The translations under genes were made by a program, and so were the position numbers. From Larix kaempferi (taxonomy: Eukaryota > Streptophyta > Pinopsida > Pinales > Pinaceae): a stretch of 64,000 nucleotides of DNA. The stretch spans positions 14,127,001 to 14,191,000 of the forward strand of contig BSBM01000150.1 in assembly GCA_027924585.1 (NCBI GenBank). The letters run 5' to 3'. The notes under the pieces were generated by a model that had not been told where the DNA came from, searched no databases, and worked only from the letters and a program-made list of their open reading frames with translations. Of this stretch, positions 10,722 through 25,700 are shown piece by piece. Each line of letters starts with the position of its first letter. Within the stretch, counting starts at the first letter, position 1.

Positions 10722-13700
10722 GTAAGTACATATTTCCCAATGCCGGGACCTTTCAAGTTTCTCATTAATATCCTTTGCAATTATTATAAAAGCCCTATAC
10801 TGTTAATTTATACCTGTACAATTTTGCAACTACCATGACTAACCCGAGTTAAATCTTAAAGTGCGCATTCATATCGTGTTTATGGTATATAATCGTAAAT
10901 AAAAGTGGAACGTGAAATCCTTTTCTGAAGGCCTGCTACGGATATGCAAACCTCAGACAATGTCTTAACATCTGCAAAGACGGCTTTTGGGATTTGTTAA
11001 CTTAGGGCCTTTTGCCCCTTGTGCATAGTTTAGGGTAAAGTTTGGTTAGTGCTTGCTTTAGTACTTTGCATCTTGGTGCTACAGTCTATGGAGCATAAGT
11101 AAGGGCCACTTTGATCCATGCAGGGACAGTCAACATTTCTATGGAGGAATTGGGTTATGCATCGTGTTAACAGCAACTCGTAATGGGAAATGGAAGGTGA
11201 AACAGGAACGGAACCATAATTGGGGTTAGATGGTTTCAGGGGATAAGAAATGTGAACCCACTCCCCCTCCCAGCGTATATTATGCAAATAAAATAAACTA
11301 GTAATGCACTAATGTTGTGTCAAGATGGGAACGGGAACGGGAACGGGAACGAGAATAGGAACAGAACGAGAAATGGGTCTCCTGGTACCAGGTTATGCGA
11401 GTGAGTGTGCTTGTATGTGCTCAAGATGGCAATGCTGAATAGGAACAAGAACAAATCCATAAATCCATATTTCCTATTCAAGAAAGGTTTAGAAGTACAA
11501 TGCCCCAACTTTACCTGACGAGCAAAATAAACTTATAGCAAGAGAATAAGAAGAGTGGCTACAAATAAATTTAGTATGACTTACCCAATCTTGACTCTTT
11601 TTTAGTCGGAGTCCTCGATTTTGTCCAGTGGCTTTCCTTTTGATGAAAAAATCGGTGTCTCTATATCAAAGGAAGACAATGGATCCCAATTGGTAAAATC
11701 TTCTAAAACGGGAGGGCCTCTATGTTTAGTAGTGCTGCCCTTCTCTTCCTTTCTTTTCTTCTCTTCAATCCATTTTCCCTGCAGCGGGGACTCACTGTTG
11801 AGAATTTGATTGTCCTCTGAATAAGTCGGATATCTTTATTGGACATTGGGTTGGACTACCTTGTGCCCAGGATTATGCTTGGATGGGGGAGCTTTCTACG
11901 CTATCCCATTCTCATTCTTTGAGGATTTTGATCATGGGGATTGCAATTCTACACCATACCACAAATTGAGCTTATGTTCCTTTTTATTCTTTTTGATCAA
12001 TGACCTTGAAGGTTTACCCTCAAAACCTGCTTAGGACAAAAAATGGTTTAGTGACTAGTCTTAAAGCTGTTAGACAAAGGTATTGGACGTCATTATTATT
12101 GTATGGTTATCATTCTATACCCAAGCAATACTAATCATTTCACATCGATAGATAGATAGCCCAATACACAAGCAGGCAACATTATAAGATCGATATATGT
12201 GTTTGGTGGGTATCTTGTACCCAAATAATCAAATACAGTTCATTAACATTTGATGTATTATAGATGAGGAAAAGCCTCAAATATATATGAATGAGGTTTA
12301 AATTCGTTGCATCCAAACCCACAAAGGACTACAAAGGCCACCTACTAACAACCAAAGTGTGGAAATGTCGAAAATCTCAGCTTCAAAACACTTCCTTAAT
12401 TTCACCTCAACACATGAGGTTCCCTGGGGCCTTGATCTGTTTCTTGTCGTGGAAATTTCGAGAATACGTCTCTTTATGCAAATTCAGAAATTTCACCTCA
12501 ACGTTGAGGTTCCCCGGTGTATTTCCCACGGCAGCCCAAGAAAATAAACACCAAACAATTGTACTGTTATCACACAACTTGTAGTTGTCCCTAAAGGTAT
12601 CCCATCCGGGATGGTAGAGGAGACAGACAACTAAAGAGGTGACCCAAGAGATGCCACGGTTGCCAATGCAAGCTGGGAGTCACGATAACCGAGGCACTCT
12701 TCACTTTAGATCAAGAAGAATCAAGACCAAGGGGGAGACCCTAGCCAATCAATGAAGATTAGCTTACACAAAGGTTCCTAGTGAAACATGTAAAGTAGGT
12801 TACGAAAACCAATGCGTGAAGATTAAGTGGACCAAAGAGTTTAAGATATGGTTGAAGAGGCTTAAGAAGTGACAAGTGTTTCAACCAATGAATGAATAAG
12901 GCCACTTATGAAGACCAGCCACTTATGAAGACCAAATGGATAGATATAGCACCATGAAAATACACAAGTGGGGCCCACTCCTTAAAAAGTGGAAAATGGT
13001 CCAAATAGGGCCCACTCGGTTGGATTAGGGGTGAGATGGCACTAAGTGGATGAGATGAGGTAGATCTATGGATCTGAGATGAGATAGACAACACCCACAT
13101 ATGGGATCTAGGAAAAGGCCACTAACCCAAGGAGTGCGAATTGCCCAAGGGAGACTAGTGCCTTGAGATGAGGGGGCAAATGGAGTCCAAATTATGCCAA
13201 AATGTAGATCGAGGTAGTTTAGGCAATTATCAAGGTGGGTTTAGGATGGCATGCCCAAATATGACCTAGATCTCCATAGATCTAAGATGCAAAATGCATC
13301 ACCAAGTGACCCAAGTGGGGCTCAATCCCTCAAATTGAGGAATGGGGCCCACAAGGTGAAGCACTAGGGGTAGGTTCAATGCAAATAAAGTGGGATCTCA
13401 CCGACCCATGTCAAGGATCTAGCCCAACTAGCCTTCCCCAAGGAGTGCGAATTGCCTCAAGGAGGGCTAGGTGCCTTGGAAAGTGTGTCAAATGAAGGCC
13501 AATTGCCACCAAACTATAGATCCGAATTACAGTGGATGCTATAGAGGTGGGTTCTTTTTTATTATCCCAAAAGCCAAGTTAGATCCAAGTAGATCTAGAA
13601 AAAAGTGAAAAATGAGGGTTTTGATTTTAAGGGTTTGATGACCAATGAAGAAGAAGAGATGGATCTAGGTACATACCTTGTAGAACATACCTCAAATGCT

Positions 13701-16700
13701 TGTGGCCACTTTGCAAATTGATACCACTCCCCTATGTGTATATTCAAGAGTGATATCTAGTGTTCCAAGCCAAAACGTCCACCAAAGATGGCCAAATCGT
13801 CCTCCTCCTACAAGACAAGATCAAGTGAAACAAGCCAAGTAAGAAAATTATGAAAATGATGAAGAGATGTAAGAGAAAGCATCGACTATGTCACAAAGAT
13901 ACAATAATGATACTCCCTTCACAAAGATCAACCCAAGAGAAGATATGTGAGTCCCCTCAACAATAGCCTCCTTCAAATCGTCCTCCTCTTCACCAATTCG
14001 ACCTCCCTGCAGAAAAACAATGTGTAGCCCGAGATCCACAATGATACATAGAAGAGATACTGTATATTCAAAGTGCAAAAGAATCCATCAAGACAAGAGA
14101 AGTAGATCCACAAAGAAGTATTCTATTCCAATCTTCAAGAGCTCCAAAGGTGCTTTTACAATAGGGGGGTCTCCTCCTTATATAGGATAATAAAGACCAA
14201 AACCCAAAACCACAAAACCACTTTTCAATACAAGTGAGTGGTTGAGATCAAAAGATCTAACAATATAATCAATGGCTAAGATGAGCCTAACATAATATCA
14301 CATGGATCACTCAAAAGGAGGGTGGCGTCATCCCTTAAAAAGACTAAGGAGGGTGATGTTGATGTATTTGTAACTTCGGAAGATATTCACTCGTATATTG
14401 TATGTATTACATTTGTACTTTATTGTATCCCCAACGGAGATGTATTATTCCTCCGATTGGAAGTGTCGTCATTTGTACTTGCAAGTGTCGCAAGTTATAT
14501 TGTAAGTGTCGTAACTTATACTTGATGGGTTATTAGACCACCTTGATGGGGTGGTCCCTCTATGAGTCATGTGGGTCAAAGGGTTATTAGACCACCCTAG
14601 TAGGGGTCGGGCCAGTCAGCATTATGTTAAGTGGTTAAGTTGAGGCCGACCTAGTTGAGTAAAGGTAAAGTGAAAGTTAGTGTATAAATAGAGAGTGTGT
14701 CTCTCTCATTCACGCACTTCGCATTAGTGAGAGAGAGGAGGAGTGCGCACAAGTGGAGGAGGAGCATGCTGCTGAAGATATCTATCTCTTGGGTTTGATC
14801 ATGGTGATCCTTGTATTGATGCTTATTCTATCTTTGAGGAAGTTGTGGGGTTTTTCACCTTCTTGGTTTTCCCTGGTGAAATGTTTTGTGTCTCTTGTCT
14901 CTTGTCTCTTATGCTTGATATGTTGTTGTTCTTTCAGTTAAGATCCTAGATCTATTGAATTAAATGATGAAAAACTAACATGTGACGTCATCCCTAAGAG
15001 GGGGCTAAAATACATGGGCCCACCTAATATGACATGGACATGACTCAAGAAGCTCATGGTGGGGCTAGGAGGCATCAATCCTTACTAGCTCATCCCCATG
15101 GCACAATTATATAAAATAATGGGACCACGACATGTCCAAATAACATAAATGATGAAATTCTGTCCTCAAAATCTATGAGAGACATGCAGTAAAAGGCCTC
15201 CTGTGGCCACTGTGGACCCCACTTACTGATGCCAACTGACTGGAAGATGGGGGGTTCACCTTGGAAGACCTCTGCGAAGACCAAGTGCCAAAACCTTGCC
15301 TCAATTGCCCAAATCGAATTCCTCAATGACCCTTTTATTCCATTTTTAATCCTCCTGAAAAACCCTGAAACTGCTCAAATTGCCACCCAGGGTGACTGCG
15401 TTGTCAAACTGAGTGCACCGGGCTGTCTCGAAGGAGGGGATAATGGTAAAAACAAGTGGCTCGACCACCCCCTCCCTACACAGCGCCCTAGGCAACGACT
15501 AGCCTCCTAGCCTCTGTTGGATAGGCTGGATCAGCATGCCCAATACTGGTCAACAGGTGGATAACTGCATCTATCATCTTTAGAAGTGCCCGGAACTGAA
15601 AGATAAGTGTCTCAATGGATCCAGAAGACCCAAATCTACTAAAAATGTGTACTCATACACCATGGGTTGACCTGAGGGGTCAGCAGTAGGGTCCACCATA
15701 TCCGAACAATGTAAAATATGATGATATGGAAATAATAATAAAACCGTTGAACTGCATCAATCATCATCTGAGTCATATGTCCACCATATGGAGTCATCAA
15801 CAAGAGTATGTGGGACCATCAATCATCATCCATAAGCATACATGGTCCACATCACCACGGATCCCAAGAATGACCATGGTCAAACTATGTTTGACTAGGT
15901 CAAAATATAACCAAGGAAAAGATTATGACAAAGAGTAAGACATGTTCCTTTAGATCGTATTCACAGCTTAACTTAAAGTATAAACATCATTCCATGGCAG
16001 TTAATACATGTATATATTTAATGTTATTTATATTTTACTTGCACAAAAGCTTAAATGACAGACTCACCCATTGGACATGGTCTAACTGCTAGCTATGGGT
16101 GAAGGCTAAGACAAGGTTGGGCAAAGGGGATGACTTGACCAAACTCAACTAGGTGACACTTTGGACGGGGAGAGGGGGAGCTACACTCTGTGCTGGACAA
16201 AATAACAAAGGGAAGGGCTGTGCCTCACAAATGGATAAGTTGTTTAGAGAGTGCTTATTCAACTTAGGCATCATGTCTACATCAAGCTTATCCAGGTTCA
16301 TTAGGATCATTCATTTCATTTCCATGGCCTTTTTGGCCTATATGACCCCTCTGGTATTTCACATGTGCTAAGAAGCACAACTAATCGCAGCTTGCATCTA
16401 GGGCATATTCACATATACAAGGTCAACAATAATAAATATAACTTTTGAGTAACATTTGCTCTTTGGACCTTTTCTATACTCTTCGAGTAGTATTTTAGCA
16501 GTTCATCGCTATAGCCTTTATTCACGTGTGTTAAGAAACACATTCTAGAATTTTAAGTTCACAGGATTTCATAACACATTTCCAATATAAGTAGTACATG
16601 AGCTTTTAGTTTTAGCCAAAAACATCTCAAGTGACTAGGGGGACTTCTGCGCAGTGCCAAACATCGGGACAATCGACCAGAATGATTTAGGCATATAATC

Positions 16701-19700
16701 CAACTCACCAAAGGCAAGTTTTGTCACCAACTCAGGGCCGAGACACAAAACAAACATGGATGCGGTCCAACACAGAGGTAGTAATGGGGAAGTCCTCAGT
16801 ATCAAGAAGTCAAGAAGGCAAGTCAAAGGTAAAATCCAATTTAGGAAGGTCATGGATGGATGGAGTCAAATGAATGTGGTGCCTAAGCTGGCTGACAAGA
16901 ATGCCAAGGAAGACCATATCTATGCTCACAGGAGGGTAATGAAACCGGTGAGTATTGTCAGAAAACCTAAGTGTGCAAGTAATACATCCATTTTATATTT
17001 ATAACATCGTCCAAGGTATTTCATTTGATTTTAAATAGTACTGCCATATCTTGAATCATATACCAAGTCAAAGCTATGAAGATGACTAAAACAACAAGAT
17101 AATAATCCAAAGTCAATAATCAGAAGTCTATAGGTCACATCACATCATAATAATCATCAATACATATCTGAAACACTGCTGCAATAACATCACTGGGCAC
17201 TGAACTGAAACTGTATGGAACAAAGGGTCACATCGGTCATCAAATCTAAGCTCTCAAGGCTCAACCTTGGCACAAGGTCTAATAAAAGTCTGATACAATG
17301 TACTGCTCTGATCCATGAGTGATCTCAAATAATAAGCTCATCATAGCTGATCTCTGTAAAAGCAAAGCTCTGAAATGTGCAGATTTCTGCTCAGCAAGAA
17401 TAGTAGCCCAGCTACTATGGTGTGATAACATGTACCTCAAGGGAAGTGTTTTTTCAACCCTTAGGACACAAATCCGTGTTAAAGTTAGTGCAACTGCGAG
17501 ACCCATTCTCAGAGAGGATGGTACCCTAGTCAGTTAACTAGGGTTCTTGGTTAAGTTAACCAGGCAGAGTAAAGAGTAAACCCAAGAAGGTACCCTAGGC
17601 CCCCCAGTTGTCTCCTTGGGTTCTTGGTCGGGGACCAAGCAGGTTGATGCCATGGCAAAGTCCCTAGCATGTGTCTAGGGCCCCTATTTGTCTCTAGGGT
17701 ATTTTGGTCTGGGACCAGTCAGTTTCTTGGTCATAAGGACCAAGTAGGTCCTGCAGGTTGAGACAGAGACCTCCTGGTTCGGGACTAGGCAGATTCTTGG
17801 TCACGAGGACCAAGTAGTTCCTGCAGTGACATACTTGGTCAGTTAACCAGGTGGATCTTGGTCAGTGAACCAAGATGATGATGTGTAATGTCCTCTTCTC
17901 CTAGGTCTTCGAGATGGTTGAGTTAGATGGTCTTCTCAAGGGATTGGCCACCCCTTGATGGAGCCACTAACATTTGACCTTAGGAGCAGTCTAGAGGACC
18001 ACATGATCACATCATCCAGTGTGGACCCGTCCTTATATAGTGATGATGAACTTTCAGGTTATATGGAACATTTGTACATTTGAGAGAGATATGATTGGTT
18101 GTACCTTCCCCACCTTGGTTGATTTACTTTTGGTCCCTACACCTTGTTGATTATTGGTCTTGTGGTACCTTGTCTTTGACTTGTGGTTAGTAGGGTCATT
18201 TACCCACCTTGAGTTGTTTTTTGATTTGTACCATCTTGGTGTTTTTGGTCCTATGGGTACTATGGTTGTTTGTCCACTTTGTGGTATACCCTTGGTCCTA
18301 GGGTTTATGGGTTATGTACACACACGTATCGTATGTTGGGTCATGTGTTGGTCCTTGTACCCTCACCTAACTAATTAATTGATCCTAGTACCCACCTAAT
18401 GTCATCCTACTTATATTTTATGTGACTTTATTATTTTGACTATAATGTGCTTGGTACCCACCTAAGTCATTTATATTTTTTATGTCCTAACTAAATGGTA
18501 CCCTTCTAAATCTATGAAACCCTAAGAATTAATTGTGATGCTTCTAGAAGTCATCAATGTTCTATTTAATTGAGACTCTCTCTCTCATTATCATCATCCA
18601 TCATCTTCTATCTCAGCTCTGCTCCTTCCTCTGCTTGACGTCAAGGATATCACTACTGCTCACTTTTGTTTTTGAAGGCTGCCCACCTGTTAAACCTCCT
18701 AGACCTGATCTGAAGTTAATGTTGAGGGTTTATGCTGCTCCTGAACTAAGCAGTCAGCCCTGGAAACATTACCCAGCCACCCGTGAGCTCTGCTGATCAA
18801 GGCCGTAACCTGCTGCTGAGTTATTTGTCTGATTTGTGCCTTGTTGAAAGTTCGATCTGGTGCTATTAAGGTTTGTTCTTCTTATTGTAATTTGCCTGGA
18901 GTCCGATCTGCTAGAAAGGAGTCTGATCTGCCCATACATGAGCTCGATCTGACTGTTAAGACCTGTCTGGGGTTCGATCTGTGTGCCTGAGATTTTATAG
19001 AGGGCCGATCTGGTTCCTGTTGACTTGCTTGACTGGGCCGTCAAGCCTAGAGGCCAGATCTGGTCTATCTTGTGAAGGCCGTGAGGCTGGGGATCAGACC
19101 TGCCTGTTGTAGTAGCTACTGTGGGTTGATTTGACTGTGGGTCTTATGGATTTGATCATATGATTTGTTGTCATTCTTGTTAAATGCTTTATTTTAGATC
19201 TATCCTAAATCCTTACTGCTGAGATTCACCTTGACCAGATTCTTATTGCTGAGATTTGTTTTAGGTTTGGTATTTGTACTGAAGATTAAATAGGGTCTGA
19301 TATTTTTGCTGATCCTTTGTATTAATTGAGGTCATCACTTAGGGTTTAGACCTTTTGTATTTACATCTTTTGGACATCTATTATGTTGGGACTTGATTAT
19401 GACTATCACTGTGTTTTCTGACTGTCATTGACCATCTCTGTTTGATTATACCTCAGACCCATCATCTCTCTCTCTCTGGTTTGTACTAACCCTCTAGCAG
19501 GGTCATATGGTTCCTACTAATTGACTGGCCTCTGAGAGGCACAATCTTTTTCTGAAAGTAAAATTTTCTGAGTATAAAACAGGAAGGGTTCCACGCTCTA
19601 GGTGAGTACCCTAAACTTGTTTTCTTTACTTATGTTACTGTTGATTAACTACTGTTAGTGATTACATGTTACTGAAGATTACTTTAACACAATGACCCAA

Positions 19701-22700
19701 CTGGTAGTGTTAAAGTTGAAAAGTTGAAAGAGATGAAAATTATGTTTTGTTGAAGTTGCTGTTGTACTATTTAGTTTCAGTACTTGTTTATTAAATGTAA
19801 TTTTGCATTAAAGTACATTGATTTTCTATTTTACTGCATCAAACCCTAACCCTAACCAAAATTCAACAATCCCAACATATAACAGGTCTGAAAATTACTT
19901 AATCACAACAGACTTATTACAATCATAGATCTACTTAGCTTCTAATGTTTGTTAAATAACTTAACAAAATCTCCTTACTGTTATGTTAATTCAACATACG
20001 TAAGCAACTCTAGAATTTACTCCATCACCATGAGAACATAAGCTGCTGAAAACCAGAACTGCAAGTTAGGACAGGAAGGAACTCCTTATATATACATAAA
20101 ATGAAGTTACAAGTAGATGCCAACATCTTATTCCAATATGGTACAAGATAGTCCTTCAAGCTTATCACAAACCAGGACTTTCCAATGCTCTCCAAACCCT
20201 AGCTAGAGCAACCTCAACAAGCTAGTATCATACCAACTCTAAAAGTAAAACCCTAGCCACCAACTCCTCCTAGCTAGAAATCACTTAGCCAAATCTAGTC
20301 GTCCACAACTAACAAGCATACACATCGGCAAGTCCTATTTGGAAACTACTTTTAGGATATTGAGACACTTAGGAGTTAGTTAAGATCGACTTGGTATAAT
20401 GTATCTTTAGGTAAAGTGTGTTTCTTTAGTATGCATTAGTATGCATTTGAACATATGTAGTCCGACGGTCACGATATGTTCTAGACATAGAGTGATATGG
20501 TGGTTCATTCTCACCTTGATCTTAACAGCCATTGATCCGTGGCTTAACAACTTATTGGTCCATAATCTCTATTTAAAGTGCATGGAGGGTCATTTGCTTG
20601 ATGGTCGATGGTGAGAAACTCACTGTATCATTCTTTTTCTTTTGCATAATAAAATTGCCTCAAGTAGCTATTTGGTTGGGGCTGTGGACTGTTTCTCTCT
20701 TTGAGGGTTTTAACCACGTAAAAATTCAGTGTGTTGATTTGTGATCTGTTTGTGTGAGCGGCTGCTAAAGGTGTTCGAGCAAGGATACGAGAGCTGGGTT
20801 GAATTTAAGTTTATCTTAGCATGAACATGACCTTGCTGTAGCTAAAAATCAGATCTATAATATTCAAAACAACGAGAAAAACAAGCATGCAAGTGGACAA
20901 AAATAGTGGTTTGATGGCTGAAAATGATTTTTAAGACTAGTACCTATTCTAGAGAGCAAATGGAGTCAAGAAATATATCATTTAAACAAGGAATAAACCC
21001 CCTAGATATGCATGAAAGCTACAACCATATAACATTGTTTAAAACCCCCACATGCCAAACAAGATAAAGTGAAAATGTGATTGACAAATGGTTTTTTAGA
21101 TTTCTCTAACAAAAGGTTTGTGTTACCTACCTCTGTTCCAATTGATAGATGAAGTGCTCTCTCCTCTCCGACAACTTCCGAGTACATGCCAAATCTCTCT
21201 TGCCTGGGGTGCACTTGACAACTCTCCCACTCTCTCCACTTGCCACACAAATCTACTTGGTTAGTGAAACACAAAGACCAAATCAAATCTCAATGAAATG
21301 AATGAAGAAAGCATGCAAATCCAAAAGGGAAACTAGCGAGAAAAAGAAGGTAAGAAGACAAATCAATTTCTCTTAGCAGAGAGCCCCCTTTTTCCAGACA
21401 ACCAGGGTGCACTTGGCTCCTAAGGCTCTCTTCAACCTGCATAAACACCCAATAAAATTTGTCCCAAAGCAAGATAGATCTAACAAGTAACATATAGCAG
21501 GGATTGGTAAGAGATCAAATCCATTTTCTCAGTTCAGAAACAAGAGAACAAGAGTCACAAAAACTCTGTTTATTGTATTTCTGAAAATGGCCAAGAGTCC
21601 ATACAATAAGAGAACTCACTCTCTTTTATAAATTGAGAGTGAGCTAAATCCCTAATCTAAAATGATAGACGGTTGAGATTAAAAGATGAGAGGAAATGAT
21701 CAATGGCTGGTGTTGCCGCTTGATACCCACCTCGGGGTTAGTGTGGTAGAAATCTTTAACCCACTAGGTGTGTCATTGGGGGAAAGTCTCAAGTCAAGTG
21801 CTGTCATTTGATACTTGACTCCTCTGTCTAGGCCTACTCCTAGCGAAGCCAAGGGGGTGGCCCCTAAGAAAATAAAACTAAGGCCTTTAAGCTAAGTTAC
21901 AAAAATGAAAGTTAATCTAGGAGTTTGAAATTGATTATTGAAACAAGAGCATCACACATGAATTAAACCAACAACATGTAAATGATAAACCAGTCGCTAC
22001 ACATTGGATTCACTTAATCAAAATATCATTAATTAGACCAATGCTCAAAAAGGGTAAATGGAGTCCGCTGAAAGGAAATGTGGTGTGAGTGCTTCTTGGT
22101 CAGTTTTAATTATTATAAATGAGTGGATTTTAGGAAGGGAAGTTTCTATATACTTTGAGGTACGTGGAACAAGTCCGGAGTGCCAAGTGTGGCTCCACAC
22201 AAGGCGAGGGCTAGATCGGAGTCGTGGGGGTATGTCCAGCACTCACATCAAACGAGGGTGTAGCCTGACTGGTCCCCATGGTTACTACCTAGTTGTTCCC
22301 TCTTTTTGTAGAATTTGCCCACAAGAAGCAAATGGAAGGACGCCAGATTTCCGTCCTTAAGGGGAATTAGTTTTAATTAAATGTGGAGATTTATTGAGTG
22401 CCGATTTATTTCTTGCTTATGCACCGCAATATAGGATTTGTATGTTTTACTTGTTTGTATGCATACTATTCTGATCTCTGCCATAAGAAGCATCGGATTG
22501 ACGCTCTTGTTGCAAGTAGTTTTAGTTATGCAAGTTGTCTAGCTTGAAGGATCGGTTGATCTTGTTTGATTCCTTCATCATTCAAGCACTTCCAGAAGGA
22601 CACAGTCCCTTTGCTCTCCACCAACAGACTCCATTCCCCAAAGTTCCCAGGCTCTCAACATCTTCTTCCCTCTTTCCTTCACATTTAAATTTAAATTCTT

Positions 22701-25700
22701 TATTTGGTTACCTGTATGCATTCTTACTACAAATAGTTTTATTCTAAAGAATATCAATAGCTATTTCAATAAGTTCGTAGCCTCTTAACTGGATTTGATT
22801 TTCAAATCATTACTCTCAGAATAGATCTAACTCTCTAATTGGTACTTGTGTTTATTAGATTTATTCATCTTTCGATACTTGAGATTAGTAAATTTTTAAT
22901 GCTTTTAAATGGCTTATCTAGCAATTTGAGTGCTTTCAGGTTGCTGGTTTTTCACTTTTAACGAACAGGTAAGAGGAGGTGTTGTCGAAAAATCGAAGAT
23001 CCATGTTAGTTTTTGTACCTAGGGAAGTGTTCCCCAAGTGACATTTGCCTAATGTCACTTAGAAGGGGGGAAAAAGGTGACCCTCACATTAAATGCACTT
23101 AATGAGACTTTATAACATCAAAGTCACTTTTTGATAAATTTAAGTGGGTGAGTGAAATTAATAATTTATGAGAAATAAATGGAGCATTTAATTTCAACCG
23201 TAGATTTAAATCTATCTCATCCATTGGATTTAGAAAACCCTAGGGTTTGAACAAAAAGCAACGAGGGAGGCATTTCATTTCACTTTTGTTGAATAGAGTG
23301 AAGAAGAGAGAAGAGAAGAGAGATCGCTAGAGGTGGCACGAAATTCGAGGCAACCATTTGAAGATTTCAGTTGGCATGAGATTCAAGGCACTAGTTTAAG
23401 CTTGCAGAGAGGCACTGATTTCGAGGAGATATTCATAGTACTGTACAGCGTGTAAGTGGGCATGAATTTCGAGGGTGAGCTGGGCACTAATCCCGAGAAG
23501 GGCACAAGTTTCGAGAGTGAGAGTGCTGGGCACAAATCCCAAAACAGATTCACGGGTTTGCTGTGATTCACGGGCTCAAATCTCGAGGCAGATTCACGGG
23601 CACAAATCCCGAGGCAGTAGGCACAAGTTTCATAGCTGTATGGTGGGCACAAATCTCGAGACATAAATTATTGCTGCACAGTTTTCGAGAAAGGCACAGT
23701 TATCGAGAAGCATTAATTGTTGCACATTTTTCGAGGACAGGCATAGGTTTCGAGACTGTACTTTGGGTACATTTCCCAAGGCAGATTTTTATTGTTGCAC
23801 AGAATTCGAGGAGGGTACAGGTTGATTGTTTTGTACTTCCTGGCACGAATTTCTAGGTACTGTTTCAGCACAGAAATCCAAGCAGAGATTGCATAGATTT
23901 CGAGACAGCTTCTGGTGGTGAAATTTATGGTTGAGATAAGTACATGTTTGACTGTAAATTTTTGAACTGAATATTCTCTGAAGAAATAAAATCTCTCTCT
24001 CTCTAACTGGTTTTCCCCGTGGGGGCTTTTCCAGGGCACAATTGCCAAAAATTTTTGAGTCTCTATCTTTTATGGTGTGCATGTTTAAATTGTTTTTCTG
24101 CCTATTAGTATGATTTTACAGCGTGTTTAATTGTTGAAGAAAATTTCATAAGTAACTTTCAGCCTATGCAAAACCGGCTGGAAGTGAAATCCACTGAAAT
24201 GTTAACATAAACCAGCAAGCAGTAAACTCAGAAAAATTTACATGGTATAAGAGCGAGGGGGCAGAAAACAGTGATATTTTGCAAACACATAGAAATTTCC
24301 AGAACTCAGAAATTTTTAGTATTTTCTTCTATTAGTGAACAACACTTTGTTGGTTGGCTACATGACTTAGGTTGGAGGATAGGCTGAATGGAACAGTGAA
24401 CTTTGTGCCATGGAAGGCTAGAATTTTACTTATATTAGAGGAGAATGAACTATGGGAGGAGGTGGTTAGGAATACTATAGCAAACCCGGTTCAGATTCCC
24501 GCTGCTACAGATACAGCAGCACTATTAGCCGTCAACAAGAAGGATTGTAAGGCTAGGAGGATAATCCTTGATGCAGTTAAAGACTACATAACCCCTCACA
24601 TTTCAGGCAAGACTAGGGCACACTTGATGTGGACTGCTTTGACCAGTTTGTATGAGAGTACCAATGAGAACCGGAAGATGGTTCTCAAGGAGAAACTTAA
24701 GAGTATAAAGATGAATGGAGGAGAGGGAGTCACAACATACCTCACTAGGATATCTGTAGTTCGGGATGAACTGGCAGCGGTTGGGGAGGTGGTATCTGCT
24801 ACTGAGCTTGTACATACAACAGTGAATGGGGCTTCAAAGCCCTGGGGTGCATTTGTGCAGGCCATAGTGGGTAGAGTGAACCTACCGTCCTGGGAGAGAT
24901 TGTGGGATGACTTTGTGCAGGAGGAGACCAAGAGAGGTCTCGTACAGGGTAGTTCATCTTAGAGTGGGGTAGATGAGGAGAACGTGGCATTGACAGCAAA
25001 GGGGAAGAAGAAGAAGGGTCCCAAGAAGGGTGGGGCCAAGCAGCAGCAGCAGCAGAGTGGGCAGAAGAAGGACTTGAGTAAAATCAAGTGCTATGGTTGT
25101 CAGACGTTTGGGCACTATGCTTCACAGTGTCCAAACAAGAAGAAGAAGAAGGGATAGCAGACAACAGCCTTAGCAGAGGTTGATGACTTTGGAGACAGGT
25201 TTCAGAGGGAGTTTTCCTGATATGCTGGACAGATTGAGAGAGAAAGAGTCTCTTTAGCCACCAGCACAGATATGGATATGGAGATTGAGCATTCATTATT
25301 GGCAGGCCATCAGACGAGTCCATCCACCACTAGTACTTGGTACATTGACAGCGGAGCCTCGAGCCACATGACAGGTGCTTGAGAGTTGTTCTCCGAGCTA
25401 TCACAGACAGGTAGAGATGTGGAGGTTGTACTTGGAGACAATACCATTGTTAGAGCAGTTGGTCAGGGGACTATTACATTTCAGAGGGAGTCTATGAGTC
25501 CCATGATTCTGAGGGATGTGTTGTATGTCCCTAGGCTGAAGAAGAACCTTGTTTCAGTTTCCACTATTGAGGACAGGGGTCTTGGGGTGTTTTTCTCAGA
25601 TGGGAGAGTGCAGGTTTTCCCTAGGACTACAGGTGTATCTACCCCCATGGATATTGGGGTTAGATGTGGAAAGCTGTACAAGCTATTGTTTCAGCCACAG

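Larger units (their letters stand above)
17875..22998 (+). other. Repeat-derived intron sequence without a resolved element
   Basis: No gene was recognised. Visible landmarks are a TATATAG box at about 18035, a cluster of CGATCTG motifs (18840-19110), an LTR-like piece at about 20300-20830, and scattered short ORFs without known domains. Base composition and layout suggest old LTR sequence. No TSD or paired LTR could be found. Confidence 0.35.

Noticed and set aside
19844-19857. CCCTAACCCTAACC, telomere-like repeat
   Set aside because: Only two units, and of the TTAGGG rather than the usual plant TTTAGGG type; a chance match in AT-rich sequence.
22058-22360. 100-codon ORF in intron 1
   Set aside because: No recognisable domain, and an equally open frame on the other strand; probably LTR sequence.
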